From: JBDSSS01 sp039928615
GTDB lineage: Bacteria; Actinomycetota; Actinomycetes; Actinomycetales; Dermatophilaceae
Assembly (NCBI GenBank): GCA_039928615.1
Contig: JBDSSS010000119.1
Location: 1 to 10,818 of the forward strand
Reading direction: 5' to 3'
DNA: 10,818 nucleotides
Part shown: in pieces, positions 1 to 7,535 of the stretch
Numbering within the stretch: position 1 is the first letter of the stretch
Layout: every line of letters starts with the position of its first letter
The notes under the pieces: generated by a model
The model's input: the letters and a program-made list of their open reading frames with translations, nothing else
Told to the model about the DNA's origin: nothing
The model's database searches: none
Position numbers and translations under genes: made by a program

Positions 1-63
1 CGTGTTCGTGGGGGCGTCAGTCACCCCTTCACGCTAACCCGCGCCGTCGAGGACCGCGCAGGT

Positions 64-100
64 GCCGCCCCCCCACCCCGCTGGGTGGAGCGGGGGCGGC
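64..100 (-). terminator. Hairpin terminator after purL
   Basis: A long GC hairpin lies 15 bases beyond the purL stop codon. The outer arms 64-72 (GCCGCCCCC) and 92-100 (GGGGGCGGC) pair over 9 bases. The inner arms 73-78 (CCACCC) and 83-88 (GGGTGG) pair over 6 bases around a CGCT loop, leaving a 3-base bulge at 89-91. No T-run follows on the minus strand. That is common for actinobacterial terminators, but it makes the efficiency uncertain. It probably ends the purS-purQ-purL transcript. Positions 1-63 beyond it show no gene I can support. Confidence 0.7.
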
Positions 101-115
101 CCGCGAGTCGGCTGG

Positions 116-2401
116 TCAGCCGCCGAAGACGGCGGGGAGGGTGGCCCGGTGCACGGCCCGCATCTCCGCCACCGACACGGCGAAGTGGCCACGCACGTCG
201 AGGTCGCGACCGCCGACGGTGCCGATCCGCACGCACGGCACGTCGCCGACGAGCGCGAGGAAGGCCTCGGCGTTCTCCGGCGTCACGGACACGACGACCC
301 GCGCCACGGACTCGGAGAAGAGCGCCGCCACCGCGTCGAGACCGTCACCGACGGCGTCGAGACCGTCGATGGTGACGCCGATGCCGTGCCGCATGCAGGC
401 CTCGGCCAGCGCGATGCCGAGGCCGCCGTCGGACAGGTCGTGGGCCGCCTCGACGAGACGGGCCCCCGATGCGGCGACGAGGGCCGCGGCGAGGTGCTTC
501 TCGGCCGTGAGGTCGACCTGCGGCGGGAGGCCACCGAGGTGCTTGTGCACGACGTTGGCCCACTCCGACCCGCCGAGCTCCTCACGCGTCGTGCCGAGCA
601 GGTAGACGTGCGAGCCGGACTCACGGAAACCAGAGCCGGTGCGGGTGGACACGTCCTCCATCACCCCGAGAACCCCGATGACCGGGGTCGGGTGGATCGC
701 GACGTCCCCGGTCTGGTTGTAGAAGCTGACGTTGCCACCGGTCACGGGGACGCCGAGGAACTTGCACCCCTCGGCGATGCCGCGCACGGCCTCACGGAAC
801 TGCCACATGACGCCCGGGTCCTCGGGTGAGCCGAAGTTGAGGCAGTCGGTCACCGCGAGCGGAGCCGCGCCGGCCGTGGCGACGTTGCGGTAGGCCTCCG
901 AGAGCGCGAGCTGGGCCCCGGCATACGGGTCGAGCTTGGCGAAGCGGCTGTTGCAGTCGGTGGCGATCGCGACGCCACGACCGGTCTCCTCGTCGACCCG
1001 GACGACGCCGGCGTCGTCGGGCTGGGCCATCGTCGTGTTGCCGAGGACGTAGCGGTCGTACTGGTCGGTGACCCACGACTTGTCGCAGAGGTTGGCCGAG
1101 CCGAGCAGGCGCAGCAGCTGGGCCCGCACCTCCTCGCCGCTCTCGGGACGGGGCAGGTCCTCGGCCCGGTCGGCCTGGAGTCCGTCGAGGTAGTCGGGAC
1201 GGGCGAGGGGGCGGTCGTAGACGGGTCCGTCATGGGCGACCGAGCGCGGCGGCACGTCGACGATGACTTCGCCATGCCAGGTGATGACGAGGTGGTCGCC
1301 GTCGGTAACCTCGCCGATGACGGTGGCCTCGACGTCCCACTTCTCGGTGATCGCGAGGAACTCCTCGAGCCGGCCGGGCTCGACGATCGCCATCATCCGC
1401 TCCTGCGACTCCGACATGAGGATCTCCTCGGGCCGGAGGCTGGCGTCGCGCAGCGGCACGAGGTCGAGCTCGACGCTCATCCCACCGTCACCGTTGGACG
1501 CGAGCTCGCTCGTCGCGCAGGAGAGCCCGGCACCGCCGAGGTCCTGGATGCCGTCGACGACGCCAGCGGCATACAGGTCGAGACAGCACTCGATGAGCAC
1601 CTTCTCGGCGAACGGGTCGCCGACCTGCACCGCGGGGCGCTTGGTCGGGCCACCCGCGTCGAACGTCTCGGAGGCGAGCACCGACACCCCGCCGATGCCG
1701 TCGCCACCGGTGCGGGCGCCGAAGAGGATCACCTTGTTGCCGGCCCCGGAGGCCTTGGCGAGGTGGATGTCCTCGACGCGCATCGCGCCGACGCAGAGGG
1801 CGTTGACGAGGGGGTTGCCCTGGTAGCAGTCATCGAAGACGACCTCGCCACCGATGTTGGGCAGGCCGATGCAGTTGCCGTATCCGCCGACGCCGGCGAC
1901 GACGCCCGGCAGGACACGCTGGGTGTCGGGGTGGTGCAGGTTGCCGAAGCGGAGGGGGTCCATCACGGCGATCGGCCGCGCACCCATCGACATGATGTCG
2001 CGGATGATGCCGCCGACCCCGGTCGCGGCGCCCTGGTAGGGCTCGACGTAGGAGGGGTGGTTGTGGGACTCGACCTTGAAGGTCACCGCCCAGCCGTCGC
2101 CGATGTCGACGACGCCGGCGTTCTCACCGATGCCGACGAGCAGCTTCTCGCGCATCTCGTCGGTCGTGTTCTCACCCCAGAGGGCGAAGTGGATCTTGCT
2201 CGACTTGTAGGAGCAGTGCTCGCTCCACATGACGGAGTACATGGCCAGCTCGGCGATCGTCGGGCGGCGCCCGATGATCTCGCGGATGGTGGCGTACTCG
2301 TCGTCCTTGAGACCGAGCTCGGCCCAGGGCTGCTCGACGTCCGGGGTGGTGCCGGCGTGCTCGACGGTGTCGAGCTGCGGCGTGCTGGCGAGGTCGGTCA
2401 T
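116..2401 (-). CDS. purL: Phosphoribosylformylglycinamidine synthase subunit PurL (small, PurS/PurQ-dependent form)
   Basis: PurL is the catalytic subunit of FGAM synthase, step 4 of purine synthesis: FGAR + ATP + ammonia from PurQ gives FGAM. The protein is 761 residues, the usual size of the small form that needs separate PurS and PurQ, and far shorter than the roughly 1300-residue fused enzyme. Visible motifs are SEHCSYKSS (60-68), VESHNHPS (110-117) followed by a Gly-rich ATGVGG stretch, GGYGNCIGLPNIGGE (172-186), GIQDLGGAGLSCATSE (284-299) and ESQERM (331-336). A second AIR-synthase-like half follows, with TGGNVSF and AHDLSDGGL. The ATG at 2401 overlaps the purQ stop as ATGA. The open frame runs on upstream, but only as antisense or out-of-frame sequence over purQ. 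The C-terminus ends in VFGG at a TGA. I see no frameshift and all key motifs are present. Confidence 0.97.
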   Translation of the reverse strand: MTDLASTPQLDTVEHAGTTPDVEQPWAELGLKDDEYATIREIIGRRPTIAELAMYSVMWSEHCSYKSSKIHFALWGENTTDEMREKLLVGIGENAGVVDIGDGWAVTFKVESHNHPSYVEPYQGAATGVGGIIRDIMSMGARPIAVMDPLRFGNLHHPDTQRVLPGVVAGVGGYGNCIGLPNIGGEVVFDDCYQGNPLVNALCVGAMRVEDIHLAKASGAGNKVILFGARTGGDGIGGVSVLASETFDAGGPTKRPAVQVGDPFAEKVLIECCLDLYAAGVVDGIQDLGGAGLSCATSELASNGDGGMSVELDLVPLRDASLRPEEILMSESQERMMAIVEPGRLEEFLAITEKWDVEATVIGEVTDGDHLVITWHGEVIVDVPPRSVAHDGPVYDRPLARPDYLDGLQADRAEDLPRPESGEEVRAQLLRLLGSANLCDKSWVTDQYDRYVLGNTTMAQPDDAGVVRVDEETGRGVAIATDCNSRFAKLDPYAGAQLALSEAYRNVATAGAAPLAVTDCLNFGSPEDPGVMWQFREAVRGIAEGCKFLGVPVTGGNVSFYNQTGDVAIHPTPVIGVLGVMEDVSTRTGSGFRESGSHVYLLGTTREELGGSEWANVVHKHLGGLPPQVDLTAEKHLAAALVAASGARLVEAAHDLSDGGLGIALAEACMRHGIGVTIDGLDAVGDGLDAVAALFSESVARVVVSVTPENAEAFLALVGDVPCVRIGTVGGRDLDVRGHFAVSVAEMRAVHRATLPAVFGG

Positions 2402-3093
2402 GCGGTGGCTGCGCTCTCGAGGGTCTGGGTGAGGATCGAGGTGAAGAAGCCGCGTCCGTCGAGGCCCGGGCCGTAGCCCTCCTCGATCGCGTGCTCCGGG
2501 TGCGGCATGAGCCCGACGACGTTGCCGCGCTCGTTGGTGATGCCGGCGATGTGCCGGTAGGAGCCGTTGGGGTTGCGACCGTGAGCGTCGGGGACGTAGC
2601 GGAAGACGACCCGCCCCTCGCCCTCGAGCTCGTCGAGGGTGCGCTCGTCGGCGACGAAACCGCCCTCGCCGTTCTTGAGGACGATGGTGATCTCCTGGCC
2701 GGCCTCGAAGTCGGAGGTCCAGGAAGTGGAGGCGTTCTCGACGACGAGGCGCTGGTCGACGCAGTTGAACTTGCGGTGGTCGTTGCGGATCAGGGCGCCC
2801 GGCAGCAGGTGGCTCTCGGTGAGCACCTGGAAGCCGTTGCAGATGCCGAGGACCGGGAGGCCACCCTGGGCCGCGGGCACGAGCTTGTCCATGACCGGGG
2901 CGAAGCGGGCGATCGCGCCGCAGCGCAGGTAGTCGCCGTAGGAGAACCCGCCGGGCAGGATCACCGCGTCGACCGAGCGCAGGTCGGCGTCGCCGTGCCA
3001 GAGGGGGACGGCCTCGCCACCGCACTCGCGCACGGCGCGAGCGGCGTCACGGTCGTCGAGTGAGCCGGGGAAGGTGACGACACCGATCCTCAC
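2398..3093 (-). CDS. purQ: Phosphoribosylformylglycinamidine synthase subunit PurQ (glutamine amidotransferase)
   Basis: PurQ is the class I glutamine amidotransferase subunit of FGAM synthase; it hydrolyses glutamine and channels ammonia to PurL. It has 231 residues, normal for the family. It opens with RIGVVTFPGS, then ILPGGFSYGDYLRCGAI (45-61), which contains the oxyanion-loop region. The nucleophile elbow is LGICNGFQ with Cys85, and MPHPE (196-200) supplies His198 and Glu200 of the triad. The start is GTG at 3093, which overlaps the purS stop as GTGA; this coupling and the N-terminal fit decide it over further upstream codons. The stop overlaps the purL ATG by 4 bases, so translation of the three genes is probably coupled. 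Confidence 0.96.
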   Translation of the reverse strand: MRIGVVTFPGSLDDRDAARAVRECGGEAVPLWHGDADLRSVDAVILPGGFSYGDYLRCGAIARFAPVMDKLVPAAQGGLPVLGICNGFQVLTESHLLPGALIRNDHRKFNCVDQRLVVENASTSWTSDFEAGQEITIVLKNGEGGFVADERTLDELEGEGRVVFRYVPDAHGRNPNGSYRHIAGITNERGNVVGLMPHPEHAIEEGYGPGLDGRGFFTSILTQTLESAATA

Positions 3094-3368
3094 AGCGCGA
3101 CGCCGTCCTCGGCGTCGGTCGCCTCGAGCACGTGGACCGAGACGACGTCCTCGATGACGGGGTTGCTGAGCAGGGTCCCGGCCGCCTCGCGGGCGGACGC
3201 GAGGTGCTTCTCGGTCACCTCGCCGTCGACAGTGAGGACGAACCGCTTGCCCTGGCGGACGTCGGTGAAGCCACCGAGTCCGAGCCGGGGCAGGGCACCG
3301 GCGACGGCCTGTCCCTGCGGGTCGAGGATCTCGGGCTTGAGCATGACGTCCACGACGATGCTTCCCAT
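3090..3368 (-). CDS. purS: Phosphoribosylformylglycinamidine synthase subunit PurS
   Basis: PurS is the small dimeric subunit that bridges PurL and PurQ and helps pass ammonia between them. The 92-residue protein starts MGSIVVDVMLKPEILDPQGQ, the family's typical first strand and DPQG motif, continues with a GFTDVRQGKRF segment, and ends with a helix and a last strand (DVVSVHVLEA). It is about ten residues longer than many family members because of an acidic C-terminal tail. The ATG at 3368 is supported by an AGGAG sequence nine bases upstream and by the family N-terminus. It is the first gene of the purS-purQ-purL operon. The divergently oriented HNH gene starts 232 bases away. Confidence 0.96.
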   Translation of the reverse strand: MGSIVVDVMLKPEILDPQGQAVAGALPRLGLGGFTDVRQGKRFVLTVDGEVTEKHLASAREAAGTLLSNPVIEDVVSVHVLEATDAEDGVAL

Positions 3369-3377
3369 GGGGCAGGT

Positions 3378-3382
3378 CTCCT
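3378..3382 (-). promoter_or_regulatory. purS ribosome binding site
   Basis: AGGAG on the minus strand lies nine bases before the purS ATG. It is the clearest Shine-Dalgarno sequence in the window. It fits a purS transcript with a real 5' leader, unlike the leaderless-type starts of purD, the GNAT gene and the HNH gene. Confidence 0.65.
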
Positions 3383-3407
3383 GAGGTGGTGCGAGCGCGG
3401 CGCATCG

Positions 3408-3413
3408 AGTCTA
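3408..3413 (-). promoter_or_regulatory. Candidate -10 element for purSQL
   Basis: TAGACT on the minus strand fits the actinobacterial TAnnnT -10 form. It would start transcription near 3400, giving a leader of about 32 bases that includes the AGGAG site. I see no recognisable -35 hexamer 16-19 bases upstream (the sequence there is about CAGGAG), so this is tentative. A promoter somewhere in 3369-3600 is expected because the opposite-strand HNH gene separates purS from purC. Confidence 0.35.
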
Positions 3414-3564
3414 TCCGCCCCCGGCACCCCCTCCTGCCCACCGGCCGAGCGCCGCGCGGCCGCCCCCAGACGTGCCCGGTATGCCGCTGTCCCAACCCGC
3501 CGCGGACCGCATCATCGACGCCCCTATTCCTTTGCAGGAGTGCATGATTCGTCGTGGACAACTC

Positions 3565-3593
3565 TTGATCCGACCGACTTGCGCAGGTAGAAT
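3565..3593 (+). promoter_or_regulatory. Promoter of the DUF222/HNH gene
   Basis: A -35 hexamer TTGATC (3565-3570) and a -10 hexamer TAGAAT (3588-3593) are separated by exactly 17 bases, a near-ideal vegetative promoter. Seven bases separate the -10 from the ATG at 3601, so transcription is predicted to start at or next to the start codon and give a leaderless mRNA. There is no Shine-Dalgarno sequence before that ATG, which agrees. Confidence 0.7.
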
Positions 3594-3608
3594 GGAACAC
3601 ATGTTCGG
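3593..3608 (+). promoter_or_regulatory. LexA (SOS) box over the HNH gene start
   Basis: The palindrome GAAC-ACAT-GTTC (3595-3606) matches the actinobacterial and mycobacterial SOS box TCGAAC-N4-GTTCGA at 10 of 12 defined positions when the flanks are counted. It abuts the -10 element, covers the predicted transcription start and includes the ATG, so bound LexA would block RNA polymerase. From memory, 13E12-family HNH genes of Mycobacterium tuberculosis were reported to carry LexA-controlled boxes. The site is read from sequence; its function is inferred. Confidence 0.7.
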
Positions 3609-5259
3609 GATTGGGTCGACCGCAGCGGTCGAGAGAGTCGAGGGTGTCTCCCTCCTCACCGATGCCGAGCTGATCTCGCGGATCGACGCCCTCGAGCGCA
3701 CCAAGGCGGCGTGCGCGGCCGAGCAGGCGCAGCTGACCGCGCGGTTCGTCGACCGGCAGGCCGCGTCGGCCGCACGCCTGCGTGAGGTGGCCCGGGCCTG
3801 CTCCGACGCCGGGGACTTCGACGGGTGGGTCGCTGCGCGCGACGAGGCCCGGTCGCTCGAGCTGGAGCCGGACGAGAGGGACGAGCCGGGCCGGTCCGGG
3901 CGATCGTCGAGCCGGTCCCGGTCGGTCCGCCGGTCGGCCCTCAGCCGCACCGGGGTCTCGGCCCAGGTCGGTCTCGCCCGGCGCGAGTCACCGTCACGGG
4001 GCGCCCGGCTCGCGACCGTGTCCGTGGCGCTCGTGCGTCACCTCCCGCACACCCTCGCCGCGCTGGGCGCCGGCGTCCTCAACGAGCGGCGGGCCGAGCT
4101 CGTCGCCCGCGGCACGAGCCACCTCGACCCCGACCTGCGCTCCGTGGTGGACGCCGAGGTGGTGGGCGCGAACCTCGACCTCGACGACCCGACGGGCCCG
4201 GGGGTGGGCTCGTGGGGCGACCGGGAGCTCGAGCGCCGGGTGCGGGCCTGCGCCGACCGGCTCGATGCCGCGGCCGCAGTCGAGCGCGCCCGCCTCGCCG
4301 AGAGCGAGCGACGGGTCACGATCCGTCCCGCTGCGGACACCATGGCGGTCATCACCGCGCTGCTGCCCGTCGCGCAGGCGGTCGCCGTCCACGCCGCCCT
4401 GACGCAGGCCGCCCGGTCCGCGAAGGCGGCCGGCGACGAGCGGGGCAAGGGCCAGCTGATGGCCGACACGCTCGTCGAGCGCGTCACCGGGCAGGCCGAG
4501 GCGCCCGACGTGCCGGTCGAGGCGCAGGTGGTCATCACCGACCGCGCCCTGCTGGCCGGGGACGACACGCCCGCACACGTGCCGGGCTACGGGCCCGTGC
4601 CGGCCGGCTGGGCCCGTGAGCTCCTCACCCGTGGCCTCGAGGACCTGGACGACCCCGAGGACCCAGGGCACGACAACGAGGCCTTGTCGGGGGCGCCCCC
4701 GTCGCATCCGCGCACCGATCGGCCACCGGGAGGTCGCCAGCCCGAGAGGCCGGCGGCGAGAGTGTGGCTCCGACGGCTCTTCACCCACCCGACGAGCGGG
4801 ACGCTCGTGGCGATGGAGAGCGTCCGTCGGCTGTTCCCGCCGGGTCTGCGCCGCTTCGTCGTGGCCCGCGACGGCACCTGCCGCACGCCGTGGTGCGACG
4901 CCCCGATCGCGCAGGCCGACCACGTGAGGGCGCACGCCGACGGCGGCCCGACCACCGCGGCCAACGGCCAAGGTCTCTGCGTGCGCTGCAACCTCGTCAA
5001 GGAGGAGCCGGGGTGGTCGGCCGACGTCCTCGCAGAGGGGTCCGGGGCGTCGCCCCACCGGGTGCGCCTCACGACACCGACCGGCCACACCCACGAGTCG
5101 GTGGCGCCCCCACTCCTCCCATCGCGACCCGTCGTGCCGGAGGCTCCGGCCCGGGGGCAGCCGACCGTCGATGGCCCCGACGAAGACGCAACCCCGACCG
5201 CTGTCGTCATTGCGATCGAGATCTATCGCCCGGCGGTCGACCTCGAGTGGACGGCCTGA
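3601..5259 (+). CDS. DUF222 / HNH endonuclease domain protein (13E12 repeat family type)
   Basis: This 552-residue protein has the layout of the actinobacterial DUF222-HNH (REP13E12-like) family: a long helical N-terminal DUF222 region (about 15-330), a charged Pro/Asp/Gly-rich linker (about 340-385) and a C-terminal HNH nuclease fold. In the HNH region Cys427-x4-Cys432 and Cys460-x2-Cys463 form a probable zinc knuckle. ADHV with His441, then Asn455 and Asn464, occupy HNH catalytic positions, followed by K-EEPGW. An Arg/Ser-rich stretch lies at 97-117. The cellular role of the family is not established; nicking or cleaving DNA is inferred from the fold. I prefer the ATG at 3601 because the promoter predicts a leaderless mRNA starting there. 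An in-frame ATG at 3592 lies within the -10 region, and an earlier one at 3472 lies upstream of the promoter. The gene is in opposite orientation between purC and purS. Confidence 0.88.
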   Translation: MFGIGSTAAVERVEGVSLLTDAELISRIDALERTKAACAAEQAQLTARFVDRQAASAARLREVARACSDAGDFDGWVAARDEARSLELEPDERDEPGRSGRSSSRSRSVRRSALSRTGVSAQVGLARRESPSRGARLATVSVALVRHLPHTLAALGAGVLNERRAELVARGTSHLDPDLRSVVDAEVVGANLDLDDPTGPGVGSWGDRELERRVRACADRLDAAAAVERARLAESERRVTIRPAADTMAVITALLPVAQAVAVHAALTQAARSAKAAGDERGKGQLMADTLVERVTGQAEAPDVPVEAQVVITDRALLAGDDTPAHVPGYGPVPAGWARELLTRGLEDLDDPEDPGHDNEALSGAPPSHPRTDRPPGGRQPERPAARVWLRRLFTHPTSGTLVAMESVRRLFPPGLRRFVVARDGTCRTPWCDAPIAQADHVRAHADGGPTTAANGQGLCVRCNLVKEEPGWSADVLAEGSGASPHRVRLTTPTGHTHESVAPPLLPSRPVVPEAPARGQPTVDGPDEDATPTAVVIAIEIYRPAVDLEWTA

Positions 5260-5295
5260 GCCGCCCCGGAGGCGAGCGCCGGGCCCGGACCCGAC
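5260..5295. other. Convergent junction between the HNH gene and purC
   Basis: Only 36 bases separate the two converging stop codons. They contain the perfect palindrome CCGGGCCCGG (5279-5288) directly after GGCGAGCGCC (5271-5280), which has 4-base arms and a 2-base loop. Either could be part of a weak bidirectional terminator. No strong hairpin with a T-run is present, so read-through between the two genes, and hence antisense transcription, is possible. Confidence 0.35.
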
Positions 5296-6246
5296 CTAGA
5301 AGCTCGTCCCGGTGAGGCGCTCGTAGGCCTCGACGTACTTCGCGCGGGTGCCGGCGACCACGGACTCCGGCAGGGCGGGCGGGGCCTCGCCGCTGGAGCG
5401 CGACCAACCCGACTCCGCCGAGGTCAGCCAGTCGCGGACGTACTGCTTGTCGTAGGAGGGCTGGGTCCGGCCCGGCTGCCACTGGTCGGCGGGCCAGAAG
5501 CGCGAGGAGTCGGGGGTGAGGACCTCGTCGGCGAGCACCAGTCCACCGGCGCCGCCCGGCTCGCGGCCGAACTCCACCTTGGTGTCGGCGATGAGGATGC
5601 CGCGCTCGGAGGCGATCTCGTTGCCCCGCGCGAGGATCGCCCGCGTCAGCTCCGCGACCTCGTTCGCGAGATCCGCGCCGAGCGCCGCCTCCACCTCGGC
5701 CGGGCTCATCGGCAGGTCGTGCTCACCGAAGGGCGCCTTCGTCGACGGGGTGAAGACCGGAGCATCGAGGCGCGACCCGTCGACGAGCCCCTCGGGGAGG
5801 ACCACGCCGGAGACGGCGCCGCTCGCCCGGTACTCCTCGAGCCCGCCGCCGGTGAGGTAGGCCCGGGCGATGGCCTCGATCTGGAGCATCTCCAGCCGGC
5901 GCACGATGACGGCCCGGCCGGCCACCGCCTCGGGCACGTCGGTCGACAGCACGTGGTGGGGGACGAGGTCGGCGAGCTGGTCGAACCACCACAGCGACAG
6001 CCGGGTCAGCACGACCCCCTTGTCGGGGATCGGGGTGTCGAGGATCCAGTCGTAGGCCGAGATCCGGTCGGAGGCGACGAGCATGATCCGGTCCTCGACC
6101 GGGCGGCCGTGCTCGTCGAGCGGCGCGTAGAGGTCGCGCACCTTGCCCGAGTAGACGTGTGCGAAGCCGGGCAGCTCGAGCGGCCCGCCCGCGCCGGCGT
6201 CCGAACCGGTCGCCGAACCCGCTGACGTGTCGTTCGTTCCTGCCAT
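5296..6246 (-). CDS. purC: Phosphoribosylaminoimidazole-succinocarboxamide synthase (SAICAR synthetase) PurC
   Basis: PurC joins CAIR and aspartate with ATP to make SAICAR in the cytosol, step 8 of IMP synthesis. The 316-residue protein carries YSGKVRDLY (32-40), the nucleotide-binding loop. It also has RRLEMLQIEAIARAYLTGGG (116-135), PSTKAPFGEHD (167-177), ADTKVEFG (220-227), DEVLTPDSSRFW (240-251) and SYDKQYVRDWL (264-274). This longer form, with the EHD insert, resembles the actinobacterial and eukaryote-like group more than the roughly 240-residue Bacillus form. Residues 2-22 are a low-complexity Ala/Gly/Ser/Asp extension. No other ATG, GTG or TTG lies between it and the conserved LPGF start, so the ATG at 6246 stands. 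One base separates it from the purD stop, so translation is probably coupled to purD. Confidence 0.96.
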   Translation of the reverse strand: MAGTNDTSAGSATGSDAGAGGPLELPGFAHVYSGKVRDLYAPLDEHGRPVEDRIMLVASDRISAYDWILDTPIPDKGVVLTRLSLWWFDQLADLVPHHVLSTDVPEAVAGRAVIVRRLEMLQIEAIARAYLTGGGLEEYRASGAVSGVVLPEGLVDGSRLDAPVFTPSTKAPFGEHDLPMSPAEVEAALGADLANEVAELTRAILARGNEIASERGILIADTKVEFGREPGGAGGLVLADEVLTPDSSRFWPADQWQPGRTQPSYDKQYVRDWLTSAESGWSRSSGEAPPALPESVVAGTRAKYVEAYERLTGTSF

Positions 6247-6247
6247 C

Positions 6248-7528
6248 TCAGCCACCCACCCTGATCTCGTCGTGCTGCGCCCGGAGGGCGATGTCGGTGC
6301 GGTGGTGCGAGCCGTCGAGCCCGATGAGGTCGACGGCGGCATACGCCCGCTCCCTGGCCTGGGCGAGCGTGCGTCCCACGGCGACCACGTCGAGCACCCG
6401 GCCGCCCGATGACACGAGCGTCCCGTCGGCGTCGCGACGGGTCCCCGCGTGGAGCACGACGACCCCGTCGAGCTCTGCGGCGGCGTCGAGACCCGTGATC
6501 GGGTCACCGGTGCGCGGAGCGGCGGGATAGCCGGCCGAGGCCACGACGACGACGACCGCGCGGTCGTCGGACCAGCGCAGGCGCCCCATCACGCCGAGGC
6601 TCCCGGTGGCGGCAGCGAGCATGAGCTGGGCGAGCGGAGTCTCGAGGCGCGCCAGGGAGGCCTGGCCGTCGGGGTCACCGAAGCGGGCGTTGAACTCGAT
6701 GACCCGCGGACCGCGAGAGGTGAGCGCGAGCCCGACGTAGAGCACGCCGACGAACGGGGTGCCCCGGCGGCGCATCTCGTCGATCGTGGGCTGGGCGACG
6801 CGGCGCACGACCTCGTCGGCGAGCCCGTCGGGGGCCCACTCGAGGGGCGAGTAGGCGCCCATCCCGCCCGTGTTGGGTCCGGCGTCGTCGTCGGCGACGC
6901 GCTTGAAGTCCTGGGCCGGGGAGAGGGCGACGACGTCGACGCCGTCGGACAGGCAGAAGACGGAGACCTCGGGCCCGTCGAGGAACTCCTCGATGACGAG
7001 CCGCCCGTCGGGCTTGGCGAGGCAGGTGCGGGCGTGGGCCAGCGCCTCGTCGCGCGACTCGGTGACGACGACCCCCTTGCCGGCTGCGAGGCCGTCGTCC
7101 TTGACGACGTGCGGGGCGCCGAGCGCGTCGAGGGCGGCCTCGACCTGCTCCATCGTGGTGCAGACGTGGGCGAGGGCGGTCGGCACCTCGGCCGCGGCCA
7201 TCACCTCCTTGGCGAAGGCCTTGCTGCCCTCGAGCATCGCCGCCGCGGCGGACGGACCGAAGACGGCGAAGCCGGCGGCCCGGCAGACGTCGGCGACGCC
7301 GGCGACGAGCGGCGCCTCGGGCCCGACGACGACGAGGTCGACCTCGTGCTCGCGGGCGAGCGCCGCGACGGCCTCCCCGTCGAGGATGTCGACGGGGACG
7401 CACAGCGCGGTCGCGTCGATCCCGGGGTTGCCGGGGGCCGCGATGACCGCGTCGACCTCCGGGTCGGCCGCAGCGGCCTTGACGAGGGCGTGCTCTCGAG
7501 CACCTGAGCCGAGGACGAGGACCTTCAC
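6248..7528 (-). CDS. purD: Phosphoribosylamine-glycine ligase (GAR synthetase) PurD
   Basis: PurD makes glycinamide ribonucleotide from phosphoribosylamine, glycine and ATP, step 2 of purine synthesis. The 426-residue protein has the standard order. It begins MKVLVLGSGAREHAL (1-15), then VVVGPEAPLVAG (67-78) and GPSAAAAMLEGSKAFAK (91-107). The ATP-grasp region carries KDDGLAAGKGVVV (143-155), DFKRVADDDAGPNTGGMGAYSP (207-228) and EFNARFGDP (278-286). The usual RFGDPE-x-Q signature reads RFGDPDGQ here. The start is GTG at 7528, fixed by the family N-terminus. There is no Shine-Dalgarno sequence, but a TAGGCT -10 element ends seven bases upstream, so purD may have its own leaderless transcript as well as read-through from the GNAT gene. 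purC follows after one base. Confidence 0.96.
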   Translation of the reverse strand: MKVLVLGSGAREHALVKAAAADPEVDAVIAAPGNPGIDATALCVPVDILDGEAVAALAREHEVDLVVVGPEAPLVAGVADVCRAAGFAVFGPSAAAAMLEGSKAFAKEVMAAAEVPTALAHVCTTMEQVEAALDALGAPHVVKDDGLAAGKGVVVTESRDEALAHARTCLAKPDGRLVIEEFLDGPEVSVFCLSDGVDVVALSPAQDFKRVADDDAGPNTGGMGAYSPLEWAPDGLADEVVRRVAQPTIDEMRRRGTPFVGVLYVGLALTSRGPRVIEFNARFGDPDGQASLARLETPLAQLMLAAATGSLGVMGRLRWSDDRAVVVVVASAGYPAAPRTGDPITGLDAAAELDGVVVLHAGTRRDADGTLVSSGGRVLDVVAVGRTLAQARERAYAAVDLIGLDGSHHRTDIALRAQHDEIRVGG

Positions 7529-7535
7529 GGCCGAC

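Noticed and set aside
1232..2476. Long plus-strand open frame antisense to purL
   Set aside because: It is explained by the third-position GC bias of purL; its product is Asp/Gly/Val/Leu low-complexity sequence with no recognisable domain, whereas the minus strand encodes intact PurL.
2402..3025. N-terminally extended PurL using the open frame upstream of 2401
   Set aside because: This stretch is the purQ coding region in another frame, is Arg/Pro-rich, and the ATGA overlap and family N-terminus place the start at 2401.
3553..3561. DnaA-box-like TTGTCCACG on the minus strand
   Set aside because: It matches eight of nine bases of TTGTCCACA, but it is single, in a purine-gene intergenic region without clustered boxes or AT-rich unwinding DNA.
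3994..5094. Minus-strand open frame antisense to the HNH gene
   Set aside because: No domain is visible and its composition is that of an antisense shadow; the plus-strand frame has the zinc knuckle and HNH residues.
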